A stretch of 64,000 bases of DNA from Vibrio sp. Of7-15 (lineage in GTDB: Bacteria; Pseudomonadota; Gammaproteobacteria; Enterobacterales; Vibrionaceae): NCBI RefSeq assembly GCF_022347565.1, contig NZ_JAKRGH010000002.1:62001-126000 (forward strand), written 5' to 3'. A program made the translations under genes and the position numbers. The notes beneath the pieces were generated by a model. It saw only the letters and a list, made by a program, of their open reading frames with translations. It searched no databases and was not told where the DNA came from. Positions 56,936 to 64,000 of this stretch are shown one piece after another. Each line of letters starts with the position of its first letter. The first letter of the stretch is position 1.

Positions 56936-57910
56936 ATGCGTAGTGTAAAGCTGTATAAGTACCAGTTGCCAATGGACAGTGGTGTGATCTTACGTTCCCA
57001 GCGCTTAAGTGAACGTGAGGGCTGGATTATTGAATTACGCAATGGAGATGCCGTAGGTAGAGGGGAGGTTGCGCCTCTACCTGAATTTAGTGTTGAGAGT
57101 GCTGAACAAGCAGGTAAGCAGCTACAAGAGCTTGCCCAGATTTGGCAGGAATCTGGGTTGCTTGAATTGAACAACGCTTTTCCTTCTGTGGCGTTTGGCT
57201 TAAGCATGGCGTTACTTGGACTAAACAATGAGTTACCAGAACAAGGAAACTTTACGGTCGCGCCATTGTGTTGTGGCGATCCAGATGAGCTGATTCACCG
57301 TTTGAACCAAATGGAAGGTCAGAAGGTGGCGAAAATCAAAGTTGGCATGTACGAAGCAGTACGTGATGGAATGGTGGCTAATATGTTTTTAGAGGCAATT
57401 CCTGATCTGATGTTGCGCTTGGATGCAAATCGAGGTTGGACACCAACAAAAGCTCAGCAATTTGCGAAATATGTGCAGCCACAGTACCGAAGCCGTATCG
57501 ACTTCTTAGAAGAACCTTGTAAAACGCCTCAAGATAGTCTTCATTTTGCTCATGAAACCGGCATTGCCATTGCGTGGGATGAAACTGTGAGAGATGCGGG
57601 TTTTCAGGTTGAAGCGCAAGAGGGGGTCTCTGCTTTGGTGATTAAGCCGACCTTAGTGGGCTCTGTTGAGCGTTGTTGTGCTCTTATCGAACAGGCCCAT
57701 CAGCAAGGTTTATCAGTAGTCATCAGCTCAAGTTTAGAATCCAGCTTTGGATTACAGCAATTGGCACGTTTTGCTCATTGGAAAACGCCGGGTACAGTTC
57801 CAGGCTTAGATACGATTTCTCTTTTTAAGCAGCAGCTTGAAGTGTCTTGGCCAGGTAGTCAGTTGCCTATTATTACTCTGGCTGACTTAGAGCAACCATG
57901 GCAAATTTAA
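56936..57910 (+). CDS. menC: o-Succinylbenzoate synthase
   Basis: An enolase-superfamily dehydratase converting SHCHC to o-succinylbenzoate. The catalytic Lys lies in VAKIKVGMYEA. The metal ligands are in LRLDANRGWT, DFLEEPC and IAWDETVRD, and the second Lys in ALVIKPTLVGS. The length of 324 residues is standard. Its end overlaps the start of menE by 13 bases. Confidence 0.94.
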   Translation: MRSVKLYKYQLPMDSGVILRSQRLSEREGWIIELRNGDAVGRGEVAPLPEFSVESAEQAGKQLQELAQIWQESGLLELNNAFPSVAFGLSMALLGLNNELPEQGNFTVAPLCCGDPDELIHRLNQMEGQKVAKIKVGMYEAVRDGMVANMFLEAIPDLMLRLDANRGWTPTKAQQFAKYVQPQYRSRIDFLEEPCKTPQDSLHFAHETGIAIAWDETVRDAGFQVEAQEGVSALVIKPTLVGSVERCCALIEQAHQQGLSVVISSSLESSFGLQQLARFAHWKTPGTVPGLDTISLFKQQLEVSWPGSQLPIITLADLEQPWQI

Positions 57911-59313
57911 ACGACCATTTTTCGTGCTGGCCATGGGAACATTGGGCGCAGTTAAGGCCAAGTGCTACTGCGCTTATTACTGAACACAAACATTTCACAT
58001 GGCAGCAGTTATACGAGCTGGTGAAGGGCTATTCCGCTGGGTTAATAGCTCAAGGTGTCGCTCGTCATCAAGTGGTGGCAGCTGTATCAGCGAACTGTAC
58101 GGAATTAATTTGGCTTCAGTTGGCGTGCTTGCGAGTGGGAGCTAGGCTGGTTGTTATCTCTTCTTCTGAGAATGAACTGAACTTACGAGTGAAGTTAGAC
58201 ACAGTGGGAGCATCACATGTGTGGTTTGCAAATCAAGAGTTGGTGACTTCTGGCTCTTGGCCATCGCTGAAATTGCAGCTTAAAGTCCCTGTTTCAATTC
58301 CAGTTACGTGGCAGCCATCCCACATAGCCAGTTTTGTGTTTACCTCTGGTTCTACAGGGGCTCCTAAAGCGGTTGCACATAGCATAGATAATCATTTATC
58401 TTCGGCGTCTGGGTTGCTTTCTTGGTTGCCTTTTTCTAGCCAAGATAACTGGCTTTTATCGCTACCTCTTAGCCATGTTTCAGGTTTGGCCATTGTATGG
58501 CGTTGGTTACTTGTCGGGGCTGCGTTAACGGTGAAACCAAAAACAGATTTGTTGACCGCTTTGCAAGGGGTTACGCATGTCTCTCTTGTGCCGACTCAGC
58601 TGCAACGAGTTCTTGATGTTTTACAGGCAAATAATCTGGAGATTAAGTTACATCAAGTGTTGCTAGGGGGAGCCGTGATTCCCGTAGAATTAACTTCCAG
58701 AGCAAAGCAAGCAGGCATCGAGTGTTGGGTTGGTTATGGGATGACTGAATTGGCCTCAACGGTAACTGCCAAACCTGCAGATGAGCACCCTGGGGTTGGG
58801 TATGTGATCCCGAATCGAGAGCTGATGATTAAAGATCGGCAGATATTTTTGAGAGGGAAAACATTGTGCCTCGGTTATTTTCAAAAAGGGGCGATAACTC
58901 CGATAGTGGATGAACAAGGCTGGTTCGCTACACGTGATTTAGGTGAAGTGGTCAATGGGGAGCTGCGGGTAATAGGGCGGGCTGACAACATGTTTATTTC
59001 CGGAGGGGAAAATATTTACCCTGAAGAAATAGAAAGGGCGCTACTATCTCATCCTCATATCCTTCAAGCGTTAGTTTTTCCTGTGCCCGACGCGGAGTTT
59101 GGAGAACGGCCCGTTGCTGTGGTTGAAGCTTCCCAGGACTTGGTTCCTCAAGAGGTGAATCAGCATTTACAGACTTTAATCGCCAAGTTTAAGTGTCCTG
59201 ATGACTATTATACTTGGCCTGCTTCTTTACCTGTGGCTGGAATTAAGGTTGCACGTTCATCAGTGCAAAAGTGGCTGAATGAACAACGGCATTCACTTCA
59301 GCCACAAGAATGA
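57898..59313 (+). CDS. menE: o-Succinylbenzoate-CoA ligase
   Basis: An adenylating enzyme making o-succinylbenzoyl-CoA, the substrate of MenB. The AMP-binding P-loop is FTSGSTGAPKAVAHS near residue 150. GYGMTELASTVTAKP, FATRDLGEVVNGELRVIGRADNM and ISGGENIYPEEIE are the later motifs. The length of 471 residues is normal. It ends the men operon; the membrane steps (menA, ubiE) lie elsewhere. The next gene is convergent. Confidence 0.94.
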   Translation: MANLNDHFSCWPWEHWAQLRPSATALITEHKHFTWQQLYELVKGYSAGLIAQGVARHQVVAAVSANCTELIWLQLACLRVGARLVVISSSENELNLRVKLDTVGASHVWFANQELVTSGSWPSLKLQLKVPVSIPVTWQPSHIASFVFTSGSTGAPKAVAHSIDNHLSSASGLLSWLPFSSQDNWLLSLPLSHVSGLAIVWRWLLVGAALTVKPKTDLLTALQGVTHVSLVPTQLQRVLDVLQANNLEIKLHQVLLGGAVIPVELTSRAKQAGIECWVGYGMTELASTVTAKPADEHPGVGYVIPNRELMIKDRQIFLRGKTLCLGYFQKGAITPIVDEQGWFATRDLGEVVNGELRVIGRADNMFISGGENIYPEEIERALLSHPHILQALVFPVPDAEFGERPVAVVEASQDLVPQEVNQHLQTLIAKFKCPDDYYTWPASLPVAGIKVARSSVQKWLNEQRHSLQPQE

Positions 59314-59330
59314 GCTTTTATTTATCAGCC

Positions 59331-61205
59331 CTATTTATCTGCACCTCGAAGTGCGAGTACTTTTTCATACATAGAGCCTGATGTTGCCTCGACGGCGGGC
59401 ACGGGCTCACCAGCAACAATTTCGATTTTCGACCAGAAACGCTTGGGCAGTTTCAAGCAAGCTTTACCGCCTTCGCGGCTGAAGTAACTCCCCCATAACC
59501 CTTTTAGCGCTAAAGGCACTACTGGCACAGGTGAGCGTTTTAAAATGATGTCCATGCCTCGCATAAATTGGCCCATTTCACCATCTCCAGTGAGTTGCCC
59601 TTCAGGGAAAATACAGACGATGTGCCCTTGTTGCAGCGCTTTTTCTACTTCATTAAAAGCGCGGCGAATAGTAGACCGACGTGTTGAGCAAATAGGAATG
59701 ACTTGAGCGGTTTTAAAAGCGTATTTAAGCAAAGGGATGTTAGCTAAGTCTTCTTCCATAACAAATCGAATAGGACGAGGGCTTGCGCCTGAAAGCAATA
59801 ATGCATCGACATAACTGACGTGATTACACACTAATAAAGCGCCACCTTCTTCTGGAATATTATCAATTTGACGGTGGGTAACTCGGTACATGGTGTGACT
59901 TAGTACCCACATAAAAAAGCGCAATGCAAATAGTGGGACCTGAGTAAATACGTATAATGCCACGAGAAAGTTTAATGCTGAGAGTACGAGGAAAAACTGT
60001 GGAATCGAAAGCTCTAGCACACTTAAGCATACAATGGCAGTAATGGCGCTGGCTACCATAAAAAGAGCGTTCATGATGTTATTAGCGGCAATAACTTGGG
60101 CGCGCTCTTTAACTTCTGCTCTTTGCTGCATCATAGCGTACAGAGGCACAATAAAAATACCACCAGACACACCCAATAACAGTAAGTTAATGAAAACTGG
60201 AAGTAGGGCTGGTTGATCTATAAAGGCGATAAAGGTGTCGGTAGTCGCTAAATTTGTTGGGGTAGCAAGCATTAAGTTGGCGCCAAAAATGGTAATACCA
60301 ATGCTGCCCAATGGCACAATGCCTGGTTCAACTCGGTGGTTAGACAATCTATCGCATAATAAAGATCCGATAGCGATACCAACAGAGAACAGCGCTAGTA
60401 AAAAAGAGACAGCGCTTGCTGAGCCTTGAAGATGTAGTTTGGCAAAATTAGGGAATTGAGTGAGGTAACAAGCCCCAAGAAACCAAAACCAACTTATCCC
60501 AAAGATTGCTTGAAAAATCACATTATCTTTTCTCGCGATCTTCAATGTTTGTTTCGTTTGTTTAATTGGCTGCCAGCGAAAGCGGAGTTCTGGGTTAGCC
60601 GCTTCTGCATGGGGAATAAATCGGCTGGCAGTATAACCCAGCAGGGAAAACAGCATGACACTGGCTGCGGCAATATAGGTTGAGTTTGGTTGAGAGGCAA
60701 TGACTCCGGCACCTAATGTACCTAATAATATGGCTAAGAAAGTACCGGTTTCGACTAGGGCATTCCCCGGGACTAATTGATCTTTTCGTAAATGTTGAGG
60801 AAGTAATGCGTACTTTACAGGGCCAAAAAAAGCGGATTGAACCCCCATTAAAAATAAAAGCAGTAATAACAATAAATAGCTTTCAGTAATAAATGCCATG
60901 GCTCCACAAGCCATAATGGCAATTTCTGCTAGTTTTACTTTTCGGATCAGCCATGATTTTTCATACTTATCGGCTAATACTCCTGCTGTAGCGGAAAAGA
61001 GAAAAAAGGGTAGGATAAAAACGCCAGCAGCCAAGTTAATAAAAAGGTCGGATGATACGCCAATTGCACCAGGCGCTGCAAAAGCCACTAAAAGCAGTAA
61101 GACGTTTTTATAAATATTATCGTTAAAAGCCCCAAGTGCTTGCGTAATGAAGTAAGGTAAAAATTTACGGGAGGCGAGCAAAGATGACTGGGGCTGAGAA
61201 TTCAT
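59331..61205 (-). CDS. LplT-PlsC fusion: MFS transporter with acyltransferase domain
   Basis: A fusion of an MFS transporter (about residues 1-410, twelve hydrophobic helices, FLPYFITQALGAFNDNIYKN at the start) and a 1-acyl-glycerol-3-phosphate acyltransferase domain (about 430-624). The acyltransferase boxes are VCNHVSYVDALLL and IFPEGQLTGDG. In E. coli LplT flips lysophospholipids and the separate Aas re-acylates them; here the two parts are joined and the acyl-ACP synthetase part of Aas is missing. The start at MNSQPQSSLLASRKF is preferred to a GTG 33 bases upstream. It is convergent with menE. Confidence 0.85.
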   Translation of the reverse strand: MNSQPQSSLLASRKFLPYFITQALGAFNDNIYKNVLLLLVAFAAPGAIGVSSDLFINLAAGVFILPFFLFSATAGVLADKYEKSWLIRKVKLAEIAIMACGAMAFITESYLLLLLLLFLMGVQSAFFGPVKYALLPQHLRKDQLVPGNALVETGTFLAILLGTLGAGVIASQPNSTYIAAASVMLFSLLGYTASRFIPHAEAANPELRFRWQPIKQTKQTLKIARKDNVIFQAIFGISWFWFLGACYLTQFPNFAKLHLQGSASAVSFLLALFSVGIAIGSLLCDRLSNHRVEPGIVPLGSIGITIFGANLMLATPTNLATTDTFIAFIDQPALLPVFINLLLLGVSGGIFIVPLYAMMQQRAEVKERAQVIAANNIMNALFMVASAITAIVCLSVLELSIPQFFLVLSALNFLVALYVFTQVPLFALRFFMWVLSHTMYRVTHRQIDNIPEEGGALLVCNHVSYVDALLLSGASPRPIRFVMEEDLANIPLLKYAFKTAQVIPICSTRRSTIRRAFNEVEKALQQGHIVCIFPEGQLTGDGEMGQFMRGMDIILKRSPVPVVPLALKGLWGSYFSREGGKACLKLPKRFWSKIEIVAGEPVPAVEATSGSMYEKVLALRGADK

Positions 61206-61546
61206 ACCAATTCCATTAGTTATCGATACCCAAGTCACTTCAAGGTCGTAAATTCAATGAAAATGACTTGGTTTATGTATGCGGTAGTAATCTGGATTTA
61301 CAGCTATTCGGTGCATTAAAATTATTCAACAGTATAGATACTAAGTCGCCCCGCTGTAGGGGGCTTACTTATGAATCTAGTATTACGGTAAATAAGGTTG
61401 CAGAGGAGTAACTATAAGTTCCAGCTATTTTCCTTAAATTTGAACTCACTGGTGAAACTGTTATAGCTTGCATTTGAGAGTTCTGGGGATATTCGTTTTA
61501 TTGCTGTAAGCAACAGAATTATTCAGTTAATAGCGTTGGTATTGAT
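61206..61546. other. Non-coding gap upstream of the LplT-PlsC gene
   Basis: About 340 bases without a gene. It contains the inverted repeat CCAAGTCA (61230-61237) / TGACTTGG (61264-61271), and a GCCCC/GGGGC hairpin at 61348-61364. The promoter of the LplT-PlsC gene should lie here. Confidence 0.5.
61230..61271. repeat. Inverted repeat, possible dispersed palindromic element
   Basis: CCAAGTCA and TGACTTGG are perfect 8-bp arms 26 bases apart. The flanking ATACCAATTCCATTAG (61204-61219) looks like a sequence common in intergenic repeats of marine gamma-proteobacteria. Whether it is repeated in this genome cannot be seen from one window. Confidence 0.35.
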
Positions 61547-62143
61547 TTATATACGCCAGCTAGAAAGATAATTTTCTAATAGGTTATCAATTAACGCTTT
61601 TCCGTCAACTGGAATATCGGTGAAGAGTTTATCATCAACACTCAGTAATGTAATACCGTGAACCCCTGCCCATAAAACACGGCTTGCTTCTAGCACTTCA
61701 CTTTCATTTTTGTTTGGCGCTATTAGGCGGATCAGCTCTTCGAGCATTCCCGTCATATTATTAATTCGCTTTGCTTGCCATTCAGGCAGCTCTTCACCAT
61801 TCATTTTATGTTGGAAAATCAGCTGCCATCGGTATGGGTGTTTACTAGCAAAAGTGAGGTAGCAGTGAGCCAGTGCTTTAAGTGCATTTTCAGGAGAATC
61901 AGACGCTTCAACCGCTTGAGCTGCTTCAACAGACAGCTCATCCATGGTTTGTGCAACCGCTTCTAATAGTAATAAGTTGTAGTTACCAAATACATTGACT
62001 AGTGTGCTCGGAACATAACCGATCATTGCGGCAATCTTACGTAAGCTCAAATCGTGATGTGGGTGTTCATTCAAAAAAGTTTTTACGTGATCCAGTGTCA
62101 TTGCCACTAATTCTTCACGGGTATGGTCGTTTCTTCTTGCCAT
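61547..62143 (-). CDS. TetR-family transcriptional regulator
   Basis: A 198-residue regulator with an N-terminal TetR helix-turn-helix (about 10-55, LSLRKIAAMIGYVPSTLVNVFG) and a ligand-binding C-terminal domain containing VLWAGVHGITLLS, the WHG-type C-terminal domain. The ligand is unknown. A perfect palindrome, GAACAATGTTC, lies 30 bases upstream of its start and could be its own operator. It lies between the LplT-PlsC gene and the TM2 gene, all on the minus strand. Confidence 0.88.
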   Translation of the reverse strand: MARRNDHTREELVAMTLDHVKTFLNEHPHHDLSLRKIAAMIGYVPSTLVNVFGNYNLLLLEAVAQTMDELSVEAAQAVEASDSPENALKALAHCYLTFASKHPYRWQLIFQHKMNGEELPEWQAKRINNMTGMLEELIRLIAPNKNESEVLEASRVLWAGVHGITLLSVDDKLFTDIPVDGKALIDNLLENYLSSWRI

Positions 62144-62172
62144 TAGAGTCTCTATATCTGGTATTCAATATC

Positions 62173-62183
62173 GAACAATGTTC
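62173..62183. promoter_or_regulatory. Candidate TetR-type operator
   Basis: GAACAATGTTC is a perfect palindrome with a central A, placed just upstream of the TetR-family gene. Autoregulation is common in the family; binding here is inferred. Confidence 0.45.
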
Positions 62184-62293
62184 TTTATTTTAGATTCTAC
62201 TGATATATATCGCAAGAATTTTAACACTTATATTGGGCAACAGAGTAGCTGGGTGTGATTAAACTCTCATTACTAATGTCTATCTGACACAAA

Positions 62294-62689
62294 CTATAAG
62301 AAACGACGTGCATTGATGCGTGATATCTTACTGTTTAAAGTCCAAAAATCGTAGAGTACCCCAATAAGAAAAAAGCCCATAGTGAGAAGGTACAGCACAC
62401 CTGTGAACCACTTGCCCATGTACATACGGTGTATACCAAGGAAGCCAACGAAGGTGAGTAGGAGCCAGCTGACAGAGTAATCGAGTTTACCTGCATAGAA
62501 TCTGCTGTCTGCTTCTCTATCCATTGAAGGAATTAAAAAAAGATCAATGAGCCAGCCTATACCGCATAAACCTAATGTAAAAAACCAAATCGTACCTGTA
62601 ATGGGTTTTCCGTAGTAGAAGCGATGGGCACCAGTAAAACCAAAAAGCCAAAGTAGGTAGCCGATTAATTTACTGTGAGTATTGTCCAT
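62294..62689 (-). CDS. TM2-domain membrane protein
   Basis: A 131-residue membrane protein with two TM2 units. The first has LLWLFGFTGAHRFYYGKPITG and the second has VGFLGIHRMYMGKWFTG, each ending in a short loop with a glycine-rich turn. The start at 62689 (MDNTHSKLIGYLLW) is preferred since GGAGG lies five bases before it; the preceding ATG is directly adjacent. TM2 proteins have no firm function. It is a separate minus-strand gene, with an AT-rich gap upstream. Confidence 0.82.
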   Translation of the reverse strand: MDNTHSKLIGYLLWLFGFTGAHRFYYGKPITGTIWFFTLGLCGIGWLIDLFLIPSMDREADSRFYAGKLDYSVSWLLLTFVGFLGIHRMYMGKWFTGVLYLLTMGFFLIGVLYDFWTLNSKISRINARRFL

Positions 62690-63024
62690 CATATCCTCCC
62701 GTATTGGTGGCAACAGTATAAATCTAATAATTAACAAAAAAGTTAATAAATTGAAATGTAACGCCAAATTTGTGACGCTGACAATTTTTATGCTTTTTGG
62801 TGCCGTTATTCAAGAGGCTAATTCCAGTTTTTTGAAACAGATTGATACGAAATAATTCACTTGTAAAAACGGAACATTGATAATTTAATTTATTGAATTA
62901 TTGGGCTTTTATTATTGAATGAATTATATTTACAATATGTTGATAACAAAAGTGCTTACTGAACATTGACATTAACTGTTCTAGATTTAGCATGTTGGCT
63001 CATTGTTTATTCTGGGAATACTAA
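62690..63024. other. AT-rich divergent intergenic region
   Basis: About 335 bases between the TM2 gene and the Tim44-like gene. It is very AT-rich, with stretches such as AATTTAATTTATTGAATTATT, and should hold both promoters. I see no gene, RNA or clear operator. Confidence 0.5.
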
Positions 63025-63876
63025 ATGAAACGCTTTTTTTCGCTAGTTGCCTTGCTAGCTGTGTTTGTCGTTTCTGCACCTTATGCAGAAGCGAAAAAGT
63101 TTGGTGGTGGTAAATCTTTTGGTAAAAGCCATAAGACTGCGCCAGCACAAAAGCAGCAGCAACAAAATACAGATACGTTAAAACAAAAAGATACAAAACA
63201 AAGCTCAAGTAAAAAAGGATTGATGGGCGGCCTACTTGGTGGTCTGTTAGCTGGTGGTTTATTAGCGGCTTTCTTTGGTGGTGCGTTTGATGGTATCCAG
63301 TTTATGGATATTTTAATCATTGGCTTAATTGCTTTTGCACTATTTAAGCTGTTCAAGTACATGATGGCTTCTAAAGCTGCCAGTATGAACCGACAGCAAC
63401 CAGCATACGCGGGCTCAAACCGAGAGCAAGCGCAGCAGAACCACGCGGAACGCCAAGCTGCAAATTCTGGTTTTGGCGGTGCTGCACAAAGTGATGTACC
63501 ACATAACTACCCTAAAGGCTTTAATGTAAAAGCATTTGTGGATGGCTCACGTGAGCATTATCGTGCTATTCAAGGTGCTTGGAATCATAATCAGCTTGAA
63601 AAAATCCAAGAATATGTTTCTCCAAGCCTATTTGCTGATCTGAAAGAAGAGAGAGCTAAATTAGGCGGTGAGCAGCACACTGAAGTCATGTACGTTGATG
63701 CGGAAGTTGTGCGTGCTGACTGTAGCCCTCAGCTTGCTCAATTGAGCCTTCAATTCTCTGGTCGTTACCGTGATGCGACGGAAGGTGTTGAAGAAGATAT
63801 TACTGATATTTGGCATTTAGAGCGCGACCTTACTAAGCCTAATGCGCCTTGGCTGATTGTTGGTATTCAAGCTTAA
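63025..63876 (+). CDS. Tim44-like domain membrane protein
   Basis: A 283-residue protein with a signal peptide (about 1-23, ending SAPYAEA). A Gly/Lys/Gln-rich stretch (KKFGGGKSFGKSHKT, then a Gln run) is followed by two hydrophobic segments (about 66-90, rich in Gly-Leu, and 94-112). The C-terminal Tim44-like domain (about 160-283) includes FNVKAFVDGSREHYRAIQGAWN and ends WLIVGIQA. Bacterial Tim44-like proteins are poorly known; a role in membrane protein handling is a guess. A terminator follows. Confidence 0.85.
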   Translation: MKRFFSLVALLAVFVVSAPYAEAKKFGGGKSFGKSHKTAPAQKQQQQNTDTLKQKDTKQSSSKKGLMGGLLGGLLAGGLLAAFFGGAFDGIQFMDILIIGLIAFALFKLFKYMMASKAASMNRQQPAYAGSNREQAQQNHAERQAANSGFGGAAQSDVPHNYPKGFNVKAFVDGSREHYRAIQGAWNHNQLEKIQEYVSPSLFADLKEERAKLGGEQHTEVMYVDAEVVRADCSPQLAQLSLQFSGRYRDATEGVEEDITDIWHLERDLTKPNAPWLIVGIQA

Positions 63877-63900
63877 GTCTTTCACTTTGCTGATTGTTAA

Positions 63901-63926
63901 AGCCTCGTTTTTACGGGGCTTTTTTG
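63901..63926 (+). terminator. Terminator after the Tim44-like gene
   Basis: AGCCTCG (63901-63907) pairs with CGGGGCT (63914-63920) with one G-U pair, followed by TTTTTTG. Confidence 0.8.
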
Positions 63927-64000
63927 TATCTGGTGCTTATGGTTAAGTGACTTGCAAAAGTGCTTTAGTTTAAAAATGAGATCTTACCCTCAGTTATATG

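Noticed and set aside
1-64000. Mobile elements, prophage, CRISPR arrays or integron cassettes
   Set aside because: No transposase, integrase, spaced direct repeats or attC series was seen; gene content and codon use are uniform housekeeping.

Overview
This 64 kb window is a chromosomal housekeeping segment from a gamma-proteobacterium of the family Vibrionaceae (Vibrio, Aliivibrio or Photobacterium type; the genus cannot be settled by eye). The evidence is the moderate-to-low GC, the gene order sdhB-sucABCD-znuBCA-mepM-tfoS-feoABC, the Vibrio-type tig-clpPX-lon-hupB-ppiD-comEA block, a rhombosortase, and a propeller/AraC regulator matching the chitin-competence regulator TfoS. I see no insertion sequence, prophage, integron or CRISPR array.

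Layout. 1-6.6 kb: end of sdhB, then 2-oxoglutarate dehydrogenase (sucAB) and succinyl-CoA synthetase (sucCD). 6.6-10.5 kb: zinc uptake, znuCB divergent from znuA around a Zur-like palindrome, with the endopeptidase gene mepM overlapping znuA. 10.7-17.5 kb: membrane regulator tfoS, an intergenic region holding a probable minus-strand TfoR small RNA, then the ferrous-iron operon feoABC behind FNR-like and Fur-like sites. 17.5-24.2 kb: HIT protein, a late lipid A acyltransferase, a diguanylate cyclase, argS (with an altered HIGH motif), yecM-like and purU. 24.3-31.8 kb: yoaA, tsaB, an unknown gene, an Slp-family lipoprotein, a hydrolase, fadD and rnd. 31.9-36.4 kb: minCDE, ycgL, an MltB-like transglycosylase, folD and tRNA-Arg(UCU). 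36.7-38.5 kb: dsbA, a small Cys/His-rich exported protein and a 0.7 kb non-coding stretch upstream of tig. 38.5-47.4 kb: protein-quality-control block tig, clpP, clpX, lon (sigma-32-like promoter), hupB, ppiD, then comEA. 47.4-52 kb: rhombosortase, DTW-domain tRNA modification enzyme, a yfbR-dgt pair and alaA. 52.2-59.3 kb: full menaquinone operon menFDHBCE. 59.3-64 kb: an LplT-PlsC fusion, a TetR regulator, a TM2 protein and a Tim44-like protein.

How it fits together. The most interesting region is tfoS-tfoR. In Vibrio cholerae TfoS senses chitin oligosaccharides and turns on the small RNA TfoR, which permits translation of the competence regulator TfoX. Here the candidate tfoR converges on tfoS, and the first convincing plus-strand terminator after tfoS lies beyond tfoR, so the tfoS mRNA tail should be antisense to the whole small RNA. 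The DNA-uptake protein ComEA, a downstream output of this pathway, lies about 33 kb away in the same window. TfoS also looks like a histidine-kinase hybrid whose kinase region has decayed. Other points worth checking are the altered argS motif, a dNTP-degrading yfbR-dgt operon, several structured leaders (tig, clpP, sucA) and a diguanylate cyclase lacking the I-site aspartate.
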